Source of the DNA: Microbulbifer sp. MKSA007 | Lineage (GTDB): Bacteria > Pseudomonadota > Gammaproteobacteria > Pseudomonadales > Cellvibrionaceae | NCBI GenBank assembly: GCA_032615215.1 | Contig: CP128433.1 | Location: forward strand, 2,625,501 to 2,689,500 | DNA length: 64,000 bases | Direction: 5' to 3' | Part shown: positions 29,086 through 38,012 of the stretch, piece by piece | Layout of the letters: every line of letters starts with the position of its first letter | How positions within the stretch are numbered: position 1 is the stretch's first letter | Notes under the pieces: generated by a model | What the model was told of the DNA's origin: nothing | Databases searched by the model: none | The model's input: only the letters and a program-made list of their open reading frames with translations | Position numbers and translations under genes: made by a program

Positions 29086-30231
29086 AAAACCTAACACCTC
29101 CACCCGCCGATACCGCCCATGAGGCTGGGCTGGCAGCTTTACCCGCTGAGCTTGCTACAGACAGTGGTTTGGCAAAACTGCCGGCTGCAATGCAGAGGCT
29201 TGAGTTTATCAGCCTGCGGACGATTATGGAGTTATTTTCCTCCAGCGGAGTGCTGACTCCAGAGAGTGTTGGGCGCGGCAGTGAGGAAATTATTAATACG
29301 CTGGGTGCCGCTTCCCGACACCATTGGCTGGTTCGCCGCTGGCTGGTGGCCTTGGTTGAACGAGAGTTTTTGAGGCTCAGTAATGGCAACTACTCCTGGG
29401 AGCAAATTCCTGAGAGTGCAGTCGGAGCAGATAAATTACCGGAGGCCTACAGTGCGCTGGGATTCCCCCTGAAATGGCCGAGTCACATCAAAAGCTCCTG
29501 ACGCATTTGTCTGAACTGGTGCGGGATCAAGTCTCCATTAATCAATTGCTGTTCGAGAATGGAGAAATACTAACGGCACTGGCCGCCTACCAGAACAACT
29601 GGTTTACGACGTATCTCAATTATGCCGCAGCGTACATCGTAAAACAGGCCGTCAAGCCAGGGCCTATGCTGAGAGTGCTTGAATTGGGGGGAGGTGCAGG
29701 CCTAACCACTTCGGCAATTTTAGATACTTTAGCCGGAAGGCCGGTTAATTATCGCTTTACCGATGTATCGCCAGTATTTACCACTGCGGCACAGAAAAAA
29801 TTTCGCAATCACATCGGTTTGCGTTGCAGCCTGCTCGATATCAATGTCGATTTTTCTGCGCAGTCAATTGCGCCGGCAAGTACCGATATCGTTGTGGCTG
29901 GCAATGTTTTGCACAACGCTGCTCATATTGGCCAAACGCTACAGCGTATTCGCAGGTCGCTTGTCCCTGGTGGCTGGCTATTGTTTAGCGAATCCACTCG
30001 GGATAACCACGCCATGTTAACGGCAATGCAGTTTCTGCTTTCCCTGCTGAATCCGGGACTCTTTTGGGCAGTGAAGATCGGCGAGGGGGCTCGGATCAGG
30101 TATTTATTGATAGCGCAGCCTGGCAGGAAGAGCTGGTTAGCGCTGGCTTTGAGATTAAGTATTTCCTGGCACCCTCGACATCGTCGCTATCAGTAGCGGG
30201 CCAAACCTTATTTGTTGCAAGGGCTGTTTAA
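29082..30231 (+). pseudogene. Stand-alone NRPS-type methyltransferase/epimerase domain, two frameshifts
   Basis: Three frames join into one 383-aa protein if a base is added to the C5 run at 29465-29469 and to the G5 run at 30085-30089. The start is TTG with GAGGAGGGAG upstream. The first part (RHHWLVRRWLVALVE) matches the linker helices before stuffed methyltransferase domains; compare KHHWLVRRWLDLLV in the downstream NRPS protein. The second part has motif I LELGGGAGLTTSA, YRFTDVSPVF, AGNVLHNA and PGGWLLFSES. In the third frame the tail reads AAWQEELVSAGFEIKY to TAA at 30231. It is therefore a free-standing relative of the domains embedded in PchE/PchF. Without correction it is broken twice. 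The likely role is methylation or epimerisation of a carrier-bound thiazoline in trans (inference). Confidence 0.72.
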
Positions 30232-30240
30232 GGGGCTGTG

Positions 30241-32514
30241 ATGAAAATGGAAGCAATAGCAGCAAATATTTTAAGTGGTTTGGAACAGTTGGGTGAATAT
30301 CCCGCATTATCACTTGAAGGCTGTGACTGGAGTGGCAGTCAGGTGCTGACTTGGACTGGTTCCGTGGTTGCAAAGCTCAATGAGCAGCTTGCAGAACAGG
30401 GCTCACAGCGAGGCAAAACACTACTCTGGCAAGCTGATAATTCTGGGAATGGGTTGCCTCTGCTGATGCACCTGGTGGCACTAAGGCTGGGCATCGGGTT
30501 TGAACTTGTGCCTGAGGCGAACCCAGAGAAGGATTGCTTGACCTTAGAGGTACAAATCCCGAATGCGTTAGAAGGCCATCGAGGTGAGTTTTCGGTATTG
30601 CTGGCAGAAAACACCACCGTGGAGACAAACCTGACCTTACTCGAAGCGCAGCAAGAAGCTTTGGGGCCTATTCAGGGAAAGGTCGCCGTATTTTCTCCGC
30701 TCAATGAATTTGCTCGCTTTGGTATTTTCGCAGCATGGAGTTGTGGGCTACCTGTGCGATTGCAGGACCCCGCTATCAACCCAGCTAAAGCGCTGGTTGC
30801 TCTGGAGCGTTCAGGGTTTTCCGGTGTGGTATTGACGTCAACTTTGCTAAAAGGCTTGGCCGCACACCCGGCATTGGCCTTGACCAATCTCAAAAGCCTG
30901 CAATGCCTTTTGTATGAAACCGATGTCTTGCTATCACAATCTCTGTTGCGGGATATTCAACGCTTATTGGCAAACGATATTTCCGGTTGGGTCTGTACCG
31001 ATAAAGGTATAGAACCCGTTGCAAAGGTCCAGCAAGCCCAGACCCAAAAGCTTGCGACTCTTGTCGAAAGTGTGGCGAAACACCCTGCGGTCGCCAGCTC
31101 CGTGACAATTCCCCTTGCTGGAGAGAATCGCTGGGCGGTCTTTGCGCAGCCCAAAATGCAGGCAGAGGCCAGTAACCTTGATATGACAGGGTTGTTCGCG
31201 CGAATTAATACCGAGCTGGATGCGGAATTTGCCCATATTGATTTGGAACATGCGGTAAAGGTAACGGAACAACTTAACGCTACTGCTTTGCTATCCATGC
31301 TGAATGCTTTCAGCCACCTGGGATTGTTTTGCGATCGACATTCAGTACACAGCTTAGCGGAAATACTTGAAGCCCCTCCGGTGGCTCAGCAGCACCGAGC
31401 TTTGATCAAGCGCTGGATCAAGGTTTTACAGGAGCAGCAGTTACTTCGTACTGATGGCGAGTATTGGTCGCCAGAGGTAGATCCAGACAGCTACAGTGAT
31501 GCTGCCTTGGCTCTAGCATGGACTCGGCTGGAACAGGAATGGCGGATGCTGTCTGGAGCCAGTAAAACGATCGATTACGCCCGCGCTAACGCGGAACAAT
31601 TACCGGATCTAATTCGGGGCAAAGTCCAGGCTGTGCACCTGCTGTTCCCCCGTGGTAGCACTGAGTTGGCGAGTGCGCTTTACCGGGAGGGTATAGCGGC
31701 CAGGTACCAGCAGCATTCAGTAAGAGCTTTATTGAAGTCCATCTTAAATAATTGGGAAGGCCAGCAACAGACTCTGAAAATACTGGAAGTTGGCGCTGGC
31801 ACTGGGTCGACTACCCAGGCTCTACTGCCAGTGTTGGATGATGTCAGTGGCCATATCAACTTTGAATACCAGTTTACGGATATCTCTGCGGCTTTTCTCG
31901 ATAGCTTTTTCGCAAAACATGGGGATCAGGAGCAGCGCCCCTGGTTGCACCGTGGATTGTTTGATATTGATCGTTCACCGCGCAGCCAGGGATTTTCCCC
32001 CAATAGCTTCGATGTAATTATTGCCGGCGGTGTTTTTAACGCCGCCCGCGACACAGATGCATCATTGCGCAGGGCAGCCGAGTTATTGCGCCCTGGTGGT
32101 TGGTTCATTATGACGGAGCCAACCAGTGAGGAGTTTTGGGTGATGGCATCACAGGCGTTTATGCTGGTGGATGCCGTCGACGAACGTACGGATTCCGGTG
32201 CAACATTTCTATCACTTTCCCAGTGGCACAATGCCCTGGAGGCTGCCGGATTAGAGTTGGCTATGGATTTGCCTGTATCTGAACACCCCCTATCCAGGCA
32301 GGGACATCGCTTCTTTGCCTGTAGAGCCAAGCAACATCAAATGCGACTGTCAGCAGATTGCCTGGCCGAATATCTCGATCACTTTAAGTCAGAAATTTAT
32401 ATCGAAGTTTTGGACAAATTGCCTTTGACTCTTGAGGGGCAGATAGATAAGGACCAATTAGAGAAATGGGCCGTGTCCATGGCTGAAAACCGGGGAGAGT
32501 CAAATGGGAATTGA
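30241..32514 (+). CDS. Degenerate adenylation domain with stuffed methyltransferase/epimerase
   Basis: 757 aa from the ATG with AAGGGG 5 nt upstream; a GTG one codon earlier is possible. Residues 1-~330 resemble an ANL adenylation N-domain (FSPLNEFARFGIFAAWSCGLPVRLQD, GVVLTSTLLKGLA), but the P-loop TSGSTG motif is missing. Residues ~345-690 form a SAM-fold domain like that stuffed into the second NRPS: ALIKRWIKVLQEQQLL, LLFPRGSTELASALYREG, LEVGAGTGSTTQALLP, GGVFNAARD, PGGWFIMTEP. The C-terminus LDKLPLTLEGQIDKDQL corresponds to A10 (LPLTANGKVDR), with Gln in place of the catalytic Lys. It appears to be an A-MT didomain detached from its module, dead as an adenylase but possibly active as a trans-acting methyltransferase or epimerase. 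Confidence 0.8.
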   Translation: MKMEAIAANILSGLEQLGEYPALSLEGCDWSGSQVLTWTGSVVAKLNEQLAEQGSQRGKTLLWQADNSGNGLPLLMHLVALRLGIGFELVPEANPEKDCLTLEVQIPNALEGHRGEFSVLLAENTTVETNLTLLEAQQEALGPIQGKVAVFSPLNEFARFGIFAAWSCGLPVRLQDPAINPAKALVALERSGFSGVVLTSTLLKGLAAHPALALTNLKSLQCLLYETDVLLSQSLLRDIQRLLANDISGWVCTDKGIEPVAKVQQAQTQKLATLVESVAKHPAVASSVTIPLAGENRWAVFAQPKMQAEASNLDMTGLFARINTELDAEFAHIDLEHAVKVTEQLNATALLSMLNAFSHLGLFCDRHSVHSLAEILEAPPVAQQHRALIKRWIKVLQEQQLLRTDGEYWSPEVDPDSYSDAALALAWTRLEQEWRMLSGASKTIDYARANAEQLPDLIRGKVQAVHLLFPRGSTELASALYREGIAARYQQHSVRALLKSILNNWEGQQQTLKILEVGAGTGSTTQALLPVLDDVSGHINFEYQFTDISAAFLDSFFAKHGDQEQRPWLHRGLFDIDRSPRSQGFSPNSFDVIIAGGVFNAARDTDASLRRAAELLRPGGWFIMTEPTSEEFWVMASQAFMLVDAVDERTDSGATFLSLSQWHNALEAAGLELAMDLPVSEHPLSRQGHRFFACRAKQHQMRLSADCLAEYLDHFKSEIYIEVLDKLPLTLEGQIDKDQLEKWAVSMAENRGESNGN

Positions 32515-33610
32515 TAACCGCAAGCGGGTTGTCGTTGCAGGGACAGGCTTTGGCCGCATTTACCTTGAAGCCCTGACATCTTTCAGATTACCCGGCCGAG
32601 AACATTTTGAACTCTCAGGATTATTGGCTCGTGGCAGCGATTATTCCAGGAGCTGTGCCGAGCAATATGGAGTACCGCTCTATACCGAGGCAGAGCAGGT
32701 CCCCGATGATATCGATATTGTGTGTGTTGTTGTGCGTTCTGGTGCAACCGGGGGCGAGGGTTCTGAAATAGCGCAATCGTTTCTTAAACGAGGCATTCAT
32801 GTATTGCAGGAGCATCCGGTCCACACCAAGGAAATTACCGCCAATCTGCTAGCTGCAAAGCAGGGGAATTCGGCCTATGCCGTTAACACCCTCTACCCCA
32901 ATTTGCGCCCCACCAGGCAGTTCCTGGCTGCGGCAGAATACTTGCGTCGGCACCAGCGCCTGGAAATGATCGATGCTATTTGCAACAGCCAGATGGCCTA
33001 TCCGCTATTGGATGTTATTGGTCGTGCAGTGGGCGAGCTTCGCCCCTGGTCTTTTAGCGAGCCGGTGCAACCAGAGGGCCATCCTTTTCAAAGTCTGTCG
33101 GCTACCTTTGGTGGTGTGCCCATGACTTTGCGTATTCAGAATCAGGTTCATCCACAGGACCCTGATAATCATTCCCTGCTATTACATCGGCTTGCTATAG
33201 GTGGCGAGGCTGGGGTTTTGACTTTGACTGATACTCACGGCCCCGTGCTCTGGAATCCCAGGTTACATTCGGCAAGGGACCAAACCGGCCGGCTTATTTT
33301 AAAGGGTGAGGGTACAGAGCGGCTGGCCGTTCCCAGCATGGTTACCCTGGGCGATACGGAAATGCGTAGTTACCACGATATTTTTGCCCTCACTTGGCCG
33401 GAGGCGGTTATTGAGGCTCTGCACTCCCTTTGTACTGATATCGCACAACCCGAGAAGCGCAAGCAAAGTGGTCAATGGGCATTGAGTGTCTCAATGGCGT
33501 GGAGTGATTTAACGGCCCGAATCGGTATGCCGACGTTGATCCAGCCAGGGGAACCGGAGCCGGTATCAGTTCAGGCACTCGCGGATATTGTCGGTCAGGC
33601 TTGCGACTAG
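32504..33610 (+). CDS. pchG: Thiazolinyl imine reductase (PchG/Irp3-like)
   Basis: 368 aa; overlaps the preceding gene by 11 nt and has GGAGAG just upstream. Gfo/Idh/MocA-like fold: N-terminal NADPH-binding VVVAGTGFGRIYLEAL, then GLLARGSDYSRSCAEQYGVPLY, the cofactor-side VVVRSG, and LQEHPVHTKEI, where EHP matches the conserved family EHP/EKP motif. YPNLRPTRQFLAAA and the C-terminal CTDI...QPEKRKQSGQW also resemble Irp3/PchG. These enzymes reduce a carrier-bound thiazoline to thiazolidine during yersiniabactin and pyochelin assembly. With three predicted rings and a second reductase in the operon, which ring it acts on cannot be decided. Confidence 0.88.
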   Translation: MGIDNRKRVVVAGTGFGRIYLEALTSFRLPGREHFELSGLLARGSDYSRSCAEQYGVPLYTEAEQVPDDIDIVCVVVRSGATGGEGSEIAQSFLKRGIHVLQEHPVHTKEITANLLAAKQGNSAYAVNTLYPNLRPTRQFLAAAEYLRRHQRLEMIDAICNSQMAYPLLDVIGRAVGELRPWSFSEPVQPEGHPFQSLSATFGGVPMTLRIQNQVHPQDPDNHSLLLHRLAIGGEAGVLTLTDTHGPVLWNPRLHSARDQTGRLILKGEGTERLAVPSMVTLGDTEMRSYHDIFALTWPEAVIEALHSLCTDIAQPEKRKQSGQWALSVSMAWSDLTARIGMPTLIQPGEPEPVSVQALADIVGQACD

Positions 33611-33686
33611 AGTTTTAAGAAAACACGAACAGCACAAAAAAAGTGATTACGGAATTTTTACTTATAAAACGGGGTTAGGAGGAGAG

Positions 33687-34574
33687 ATGCAAAATCAATC
33701 AGGGTTGATCATCGAAGGGCTCTTTAAGACATATAAAAATGGGGTGAAGGCGTTAAACGGCGTTAACTTGGAAGTTGGCCCCGGCATGTACGGATTACTT
33801 GGGCCTAATGGTGCCGGGAAAAGTAGTTTGATGCGTACCTTGGCTACCCTGCAAACCCCGGACAGTGGTCGGATCATGCTGGATGGTGTGGATGTGCTGG
33901 CAAAGCCGGACTTTATGCGCAGTAAACTGGGCTATTTGCCGCAACATATCGGCGCCTATCCTGGAATTGCAGCGCGGTCATTGCTGGAGCGTTTTGCCTG
34001 GCTCAAAGGCTTCACTGAAACAAGCGCAAGACGCCGTGAAGTGGATAGGCTATTGGAGCAGGTCAATTTGGCCGATGTAGCCGATCGAGCCGTATCAACC
34101 TATTCCGGCGGTATGCTGCGTCGTTTTGGTATTGCCATTGCATTGATTGGCGAGCCGCGCCTGATCATCGTTGACGAGCCAACCGCTGGCCTGGACCCGG
34201 CTGAACGCAATCGCTTTCACTGTGTTTTGGCGGATGTCGCGGCGGATGCCATTGTATTGCTCTCTACTCATATTGTTGAAGATATCGAAAACCTGTGCCA
34301 GCGCCTGGCCATATTGGCCTCTGGGCGTATTGTTGTTGAGGGCACAGCCCCGGAGGTCACAGACCCTCATATAGGCAAGATGTGGCAAGCACTGATTCCC
34401 CGTGGCGAATCACTTCCCGCATCCCTGCACAATATTGCCAGACCCGATGGTACCCAGGTAATCGTACACGGGGAAAAACCCGCAGACTCTCGTTTTACTG
34501 CCCACACGCCTCGCCTGGAAGATATTTATCATCTGGCTATTGAGCAGGTAAAAGACCAGCGGGAGGCTGCATGA
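33687..34574 (+). CDS. ABC-2 type transporter ATP-binding protein
   Basis: 295 aa from the ATG with AGGAGGAG; a longer frame reaching back to 33588 would overlap the reductase gene. Walker A LLGPNGAGKSSL, Q-loop LPQHIGAYPG, signature YSGGMLRRFGIAIAL, Walker B LIIVDEPTAGLDP and H-loop STHIVED are all intact. The C-terminal portion (LEDIYHLAIEQ) is typical of single-domain ABC-2 ATPases. It overlaps the permease gene by ATGA, so the two almost certainly form one complex. Its presence in the siderophore operon, beside two exporter-type half transporters, suggests a second transport step such as siderophore secretion. The 76-bp gap before it is the largest inside the operon after pchB apart from intergenic NRPS spacing. 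Confidence 0.85.
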   Translation: MQNQSGLIIEGLFKTYKNGVKALNGVNLEVGPGMYGLLGPNGAGKSSLMRTLATLQTPDSGRIMLDGVDVLAKPDFMRSKLGYLPQHIGAYPGIAARSLLERFAWLKGFTETSARRREVDRLLEQVNLADVADRAVSTYSGGMLRRFGIAIALIGEPRLIIVDEPTAGLDPAERNRFHCVLADVAADAIVLLSTHIVEDIENLCQRLAILASGRIVVEGTAPEVTDPHIGKMWQALIPRGESLPASLHNIARPDGTQVIVHGEKPADSRFTAHTPRLEDIYHLAIEQVKDQREAA

Positions 34575-37500
34575 ACAAGCTGGCGCTTATTGCCCATGAG
34601 GCAAAGCTGGAGATAAGAGCCGGATTTAGCAGCGGCATCGTGGCTTTAGCCTTCTGGGGGCTGGTGATCTACCTGCTTCTGAATTTGGTCAATGCCGACT
34701 ACATGCAAAAAATGGGGGCCACAGATATTCCCCGGAACTCACCATCACTCATTTACCTGATGGGTGCGGGATGTATGTTCTTTCAGTTTTTTGCCTGGGC
34801 CTGGGTTTTCTCGCAGCCTATTTTGCGGGACCGCAAAGCCAGTCTGCATGAAGTGATCTATACAACACCGAATTCCCTGAGCGTAATGCTTTGGGGGCGG
34901 TTTCTTGGCGCAGCGGTAATAGGAGCCATATTAAGTGCATCTGCGCTGGTAGGATTTTTGGTCTCGCCGGTATTGGTGTGGATGGGCTTGCTGCCCGAAA
35001 CAGCGATTGGCCCAGCGCCCTGGAAAGCCCTTGGGTTTGCATGGATCTGGTTACAGATTCCCGCGAGCATCGGTATTGGCGCTCTGTATTTTGTCGCTAC
35101 GTTGCGAACTCGCAGCCTGGCCGGTCCTTTTGGACTCGCAGCGGCTTTAATGATGCTGTGGATGTTTGCTGTGATCGTTCTTCGGGGTGGCAATATTAAT
35201 CCGCAGCTGGCTGCGGTAATGGACCCCTCGCTATTTACTTTCGTTTATACGGAGGTTACTTCCTGGACACCTCTGCAAAAATCAACCTCGCTACTGCCGT
35301 TTACTTTGGGTTCGGTACTGAATCGAATTCTATGGTGTCTTGTTCCTTTGCTTGCCTTGGCGGCTTGCCTGAAATACTTGCGAAGGGAAACACTGGTACT
35401 GGAAGGGGCTGCCAAACCTGCCCGGGCGAAGGCCGCTAAAAAGGCAGCCACTCGCAAGGTTAAAGATTTCTCTCCATCTAAGCCCGATACCGCATCGGTT
35501 GGCCGCGCCTTGCGTCAACTCATGCTGGAAGCTCGCTGGAGATTATTTCACGTATGGAGTAGTCGCGCTTGGTGGGTCGGTGTTGCGGTCCTGGTAATAA
35601 TGGGGGTGGCTAGCTCGTTTACCCAGATCATCTGGCACGCTGAAGGGCCTATGGCACCGCGCTTGGAAATGCTATTGCCGCTTCTCAAGGATGTTATTTT
35701 CCTGGTTATTGCTTTTGTAATCGCCGCATTGACTGGCTTGGTGTGCCGCAGGGATCAGGTGCCTGGGTTTGACGACATGCTGTCTGCAACCCCCGCGCCC
35801 GACTACACACGATTATTTGGCGTTGCCCTTACCGTATTCGCCATGACGGTGCTGTTGGCCCTGTTGCCGGGTCTATCGGGCATTATTACTGTGCTTCTCA
35901 CCGCTCCTGCATCTGTCGATATCGTACAGGCGTTCACTTATCAATTGCTGATAGTGACAGCTCCTTTATTGGAGTTGTCGATGATGGTGCTTTTGGTGCA
36001 TGCACTGTTCCGCCATGCGGGCTTTGCCTATTCCATGTCAATGTTTGTGACCTTTATTCTGGTCCTCAATCATGAGCTGGAGCTGGTGCATTACCCGCCC
36101 TATGAAGTGGGTATCACCGCTCATATTCAACTGTCAGCACTCAGTGGTTGGGAACCCTGGATCGGTTATTTATTGGCCTTGGATGGATTTAAAGTTGCGC
36201 TTGCCATATTGATGATCGGCCTGTCTGCTCTTTTGATTCCCCGTGGACTGGATAGCCGCATGTCTCAGGGTTTTGCCCTGATACGTTCACGTCTTATGGC
36301 CCCTCAGGGCGCTCTGGTGGCTTGTTCCGCTTTATTTCTTCTCGGTCTCGGTTCTGTATTGGGAGATAGGCTGGTAGTGCAGGGCGGGTATCAATCACCA
36401 GAGCAACTCAAACAAGAAGATGCCCTCTGGGAATCTTATTGGCTGCCGAAAGCGAGTGGGTTTGAGGTGTCCGGTGGTGAATTGAATATCAATATCAACC
36501 CGGATAACCAAACAGTAGAAGGTGAGTGGTTATTGCATAAAGTTCATGTCGAAGGGCAGGGCTTGCAGTTTGAATTACCCCACGGATTTGTATTGGTTAA
36601 GGCCTCAGTGGGCGGGCGTGAAGTCACACCGGATCAACGTTACGACCATATGTCGCTGCCAGTATCAGGCTGCTCTGATCAGGGTTGTAATATCAAACTG
36701 TTGTGGCAAATGAAGGCGCCGGGGTGGTCCGCAGAGGGAGAACCCTCAGGGCTGACTGCCAGTGGAGTCTGGTTACAAGCCAGTGATATTGTTCCGCGTC
36801 TAGGCATTGATCCCGAGCGTATTTTGCGGGTGCCAGCAGAGCGCGAAGCACTGGGTTTAAGCCGTGAGTTTACGCTGCCAACCGCACAGCTGGCCACAAC
36901 CCTTGAGGGCGCGGCCCCTTCGGGAGATTGGCGTTGGCAAGTTCGTATTAAAAGCGCTGACAAGCCTGTCTTCAGCGAACAGGGCAGTACTACTGGCCCC
37001 TTGGATTTCTCCATTCAATGGGCACCCAATACGAAACTAGCGGTATTCGATGGGTTTGATATTTCCCATGATTCCGATCGCTCAAATATGGTTTCTGCCA
37101 TTGCTAAGGACGTTGGGCAGATGCAGGCCTGCGTGAGCCAGCGGCTGGGTACTGATATCGAAATTAAACGGATTGCCCAATGGCCAAGAGGACTTGGAGA
37201 GACACGGGCCAGCGGTAATTTGCTGCAATTGTCCGAGGGGCCTCATTGGGATATTGCCGATGAAGGTACAGGGCGTTGGCTGCGGCGGGTCGATATCGCC
37301 CGAGCTTTGGCCCGCCAGCATTTACTGGAAAGTTCGGACATACGACGTATTGCCGGCTCCGCGTGGCTCAGCGATGGAGTTTCCGGAGCGATTGGCCTGC
37401 TTTGTGTAGCGGAAATCGATGGCATCGAAGTGCTTGATGATGTGCTGGTTCGATACTCCGATAAGACGACCAGAGACCTGGCTGGCAGTGAGGTACCCGT

Positions 37501-37981
37501 TGAGCGCTTGAGCACCGCACCGATTTCCGGTTGGACTCGCTACTATGCGCCGGTGGCCGCACTGGACTGGACGCTTCTGCAATCTCCTGAGTCCCTGTCC
37601 GCGTTACTCGATGACATCAAGCAGCAGAAGAATATTGAAAATGTACTGAGCGCTTATGTCGGTGAGACACGGACGCAAAATATGCTCGGGGCTCCTCTTT
37701 CATCAGCTCTAACGGTCGAGTACCTGGAGTCCGGTCAAATACGCCTGGACGGACAGCGTTGGCGCTGGGAGAAGGGTGGATGGCAACCGGTCGCACAAAC
37801 GGCCAGCTACCGTTTGCTAGCCGATATCAATGAGTTGGATTCCGAGGTCATCAATGGAAAAACGCTGATTGAGCGTCTGCCCTTGGAGAAAGTTCTAGCG
37901 CTGGATATCTGGCCTTCCTATCAGCGGGACCCTGCACAGAATTTACTGGCTGAGAGTTCTGAAGTATCGAATATCAATTAA
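34571..37981 (+). CDS. ABC-2 permease fused to a degenerate M1-peptidase-like domain
   Basis: 1136 aa. Two sets of about six membrane spans (~15-275 and ~325-595) are separated by a cytosolic Ala/Lys-rich linker (KPARAKAAKKAATRK). After a final span (~575-605) comes a ~520-residue periplasmic domain with the beta-sandwich and core layout of permease/M1-aminopeptidase fusions. The zinc site is gone: the expected HExxH region reads IARALARQHLLES (~900-915), and the position of the third ligand (WLNEG in active M1 enzymes) reads WLSDGVSGAIGLL. It is therefore probably a non-catalytic, binding-type domain. It pairs with the upstream ATPase and may move the siderophore or a precursor across the inner membrane (inference). 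Confidence 0.75.
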   Translation: MNKLALIAHEAKLEIRAGFSSGIVALAFWGLVIYLLLNLVNADYMQKMGATDIPRNSPSLIYLMGAGCMFFQFFAWAWVFSQPILRDRKASLHEVIYTTPNSLSVMLWGRFLGAAVIGAILSASALVGFLVSPVLVWMGLLPETAIGPAPWKALGFAWIWLQIPASIGIGALYFVATLRTRSLAGPFGLAAALMMLWMFAVIVLRGGNINPQLAAVMDPSLFTFVYTEVTSWTPLQKSTSLLPFTLGSVLNRILWCLVPLLALAACLKYLRRETLVLEGAAKPARAKAAKKAATRKVKDFSPSKPDTASVGRALRQLMLEARWRLFHVWSSRAWWVGVAVLVIMGVASSFTQIIWHAEGPMAPRLEMLLPLLKDVIFLVIAFVIAALTGLVCRRDQVPGFDDMLSATPAPDYTRLFGVALTVFAMTVLLALLPGLSGIITVLLTAPASVDIVQAFTYQLLIVTAPLLELSMMVLLVHALFRHAGFAYSMSMFVTFILVLNHELELVHYPPYEVGITAHIQLSALSGWEPWIGYLLALDGFKVALAILMIGLSALLIPRGLDSRMSQGFALIRSRLMAPQGALVACSALFLLGLGSVLGDRLVVQGGYQSPEQLKQEDALWESYWLPKASGFEVSGGELNININPDNQTVEGEWLLHKVHVEGQGLQFELPHGFVLVKASVGGREVTPDQRYDHMSLPVSGCSDQGCNIKLLWQMKAPGWSAEGEPSGLTASGVWLQASDIVPRLGIDPERILRVPAEREALGLSREFTLPTAQLATTLEGAAPSGDWRWQVRIKSADKPVFSEQGSTTGPLDFSIQWAPNTKLAVFDGFDISHDSDRSNMVSAIAKDVGQMQACVSQRLGTDIEIKRIAQWPRGLGETRASGNLLQLSEGPHWDIADEGTGRWLRRVDIARALARQHLLESSDIRRIAGSAWLSDGVSGAIGLLCVAEIDGIEVLDDVLVRYSDKTTRDLAGSEVPVERLSTAPISGWTRYYAPVAALDWTLLQSPESLSALLDDIKQQKNIENVLSAYVGETRTQNMLGAPLSSALTVEYLESGQIRLDGQRWRWEKGGWQPVAQTASYRLLADINELDSEVINGKTLIERLPLEKVLALDIWPSYQRDPAQNLLAESSEVSNIN

Positions 37982-38012
37982 TAGCCTAAGTAATAGAAAG
38001 GAAATTCAATTT

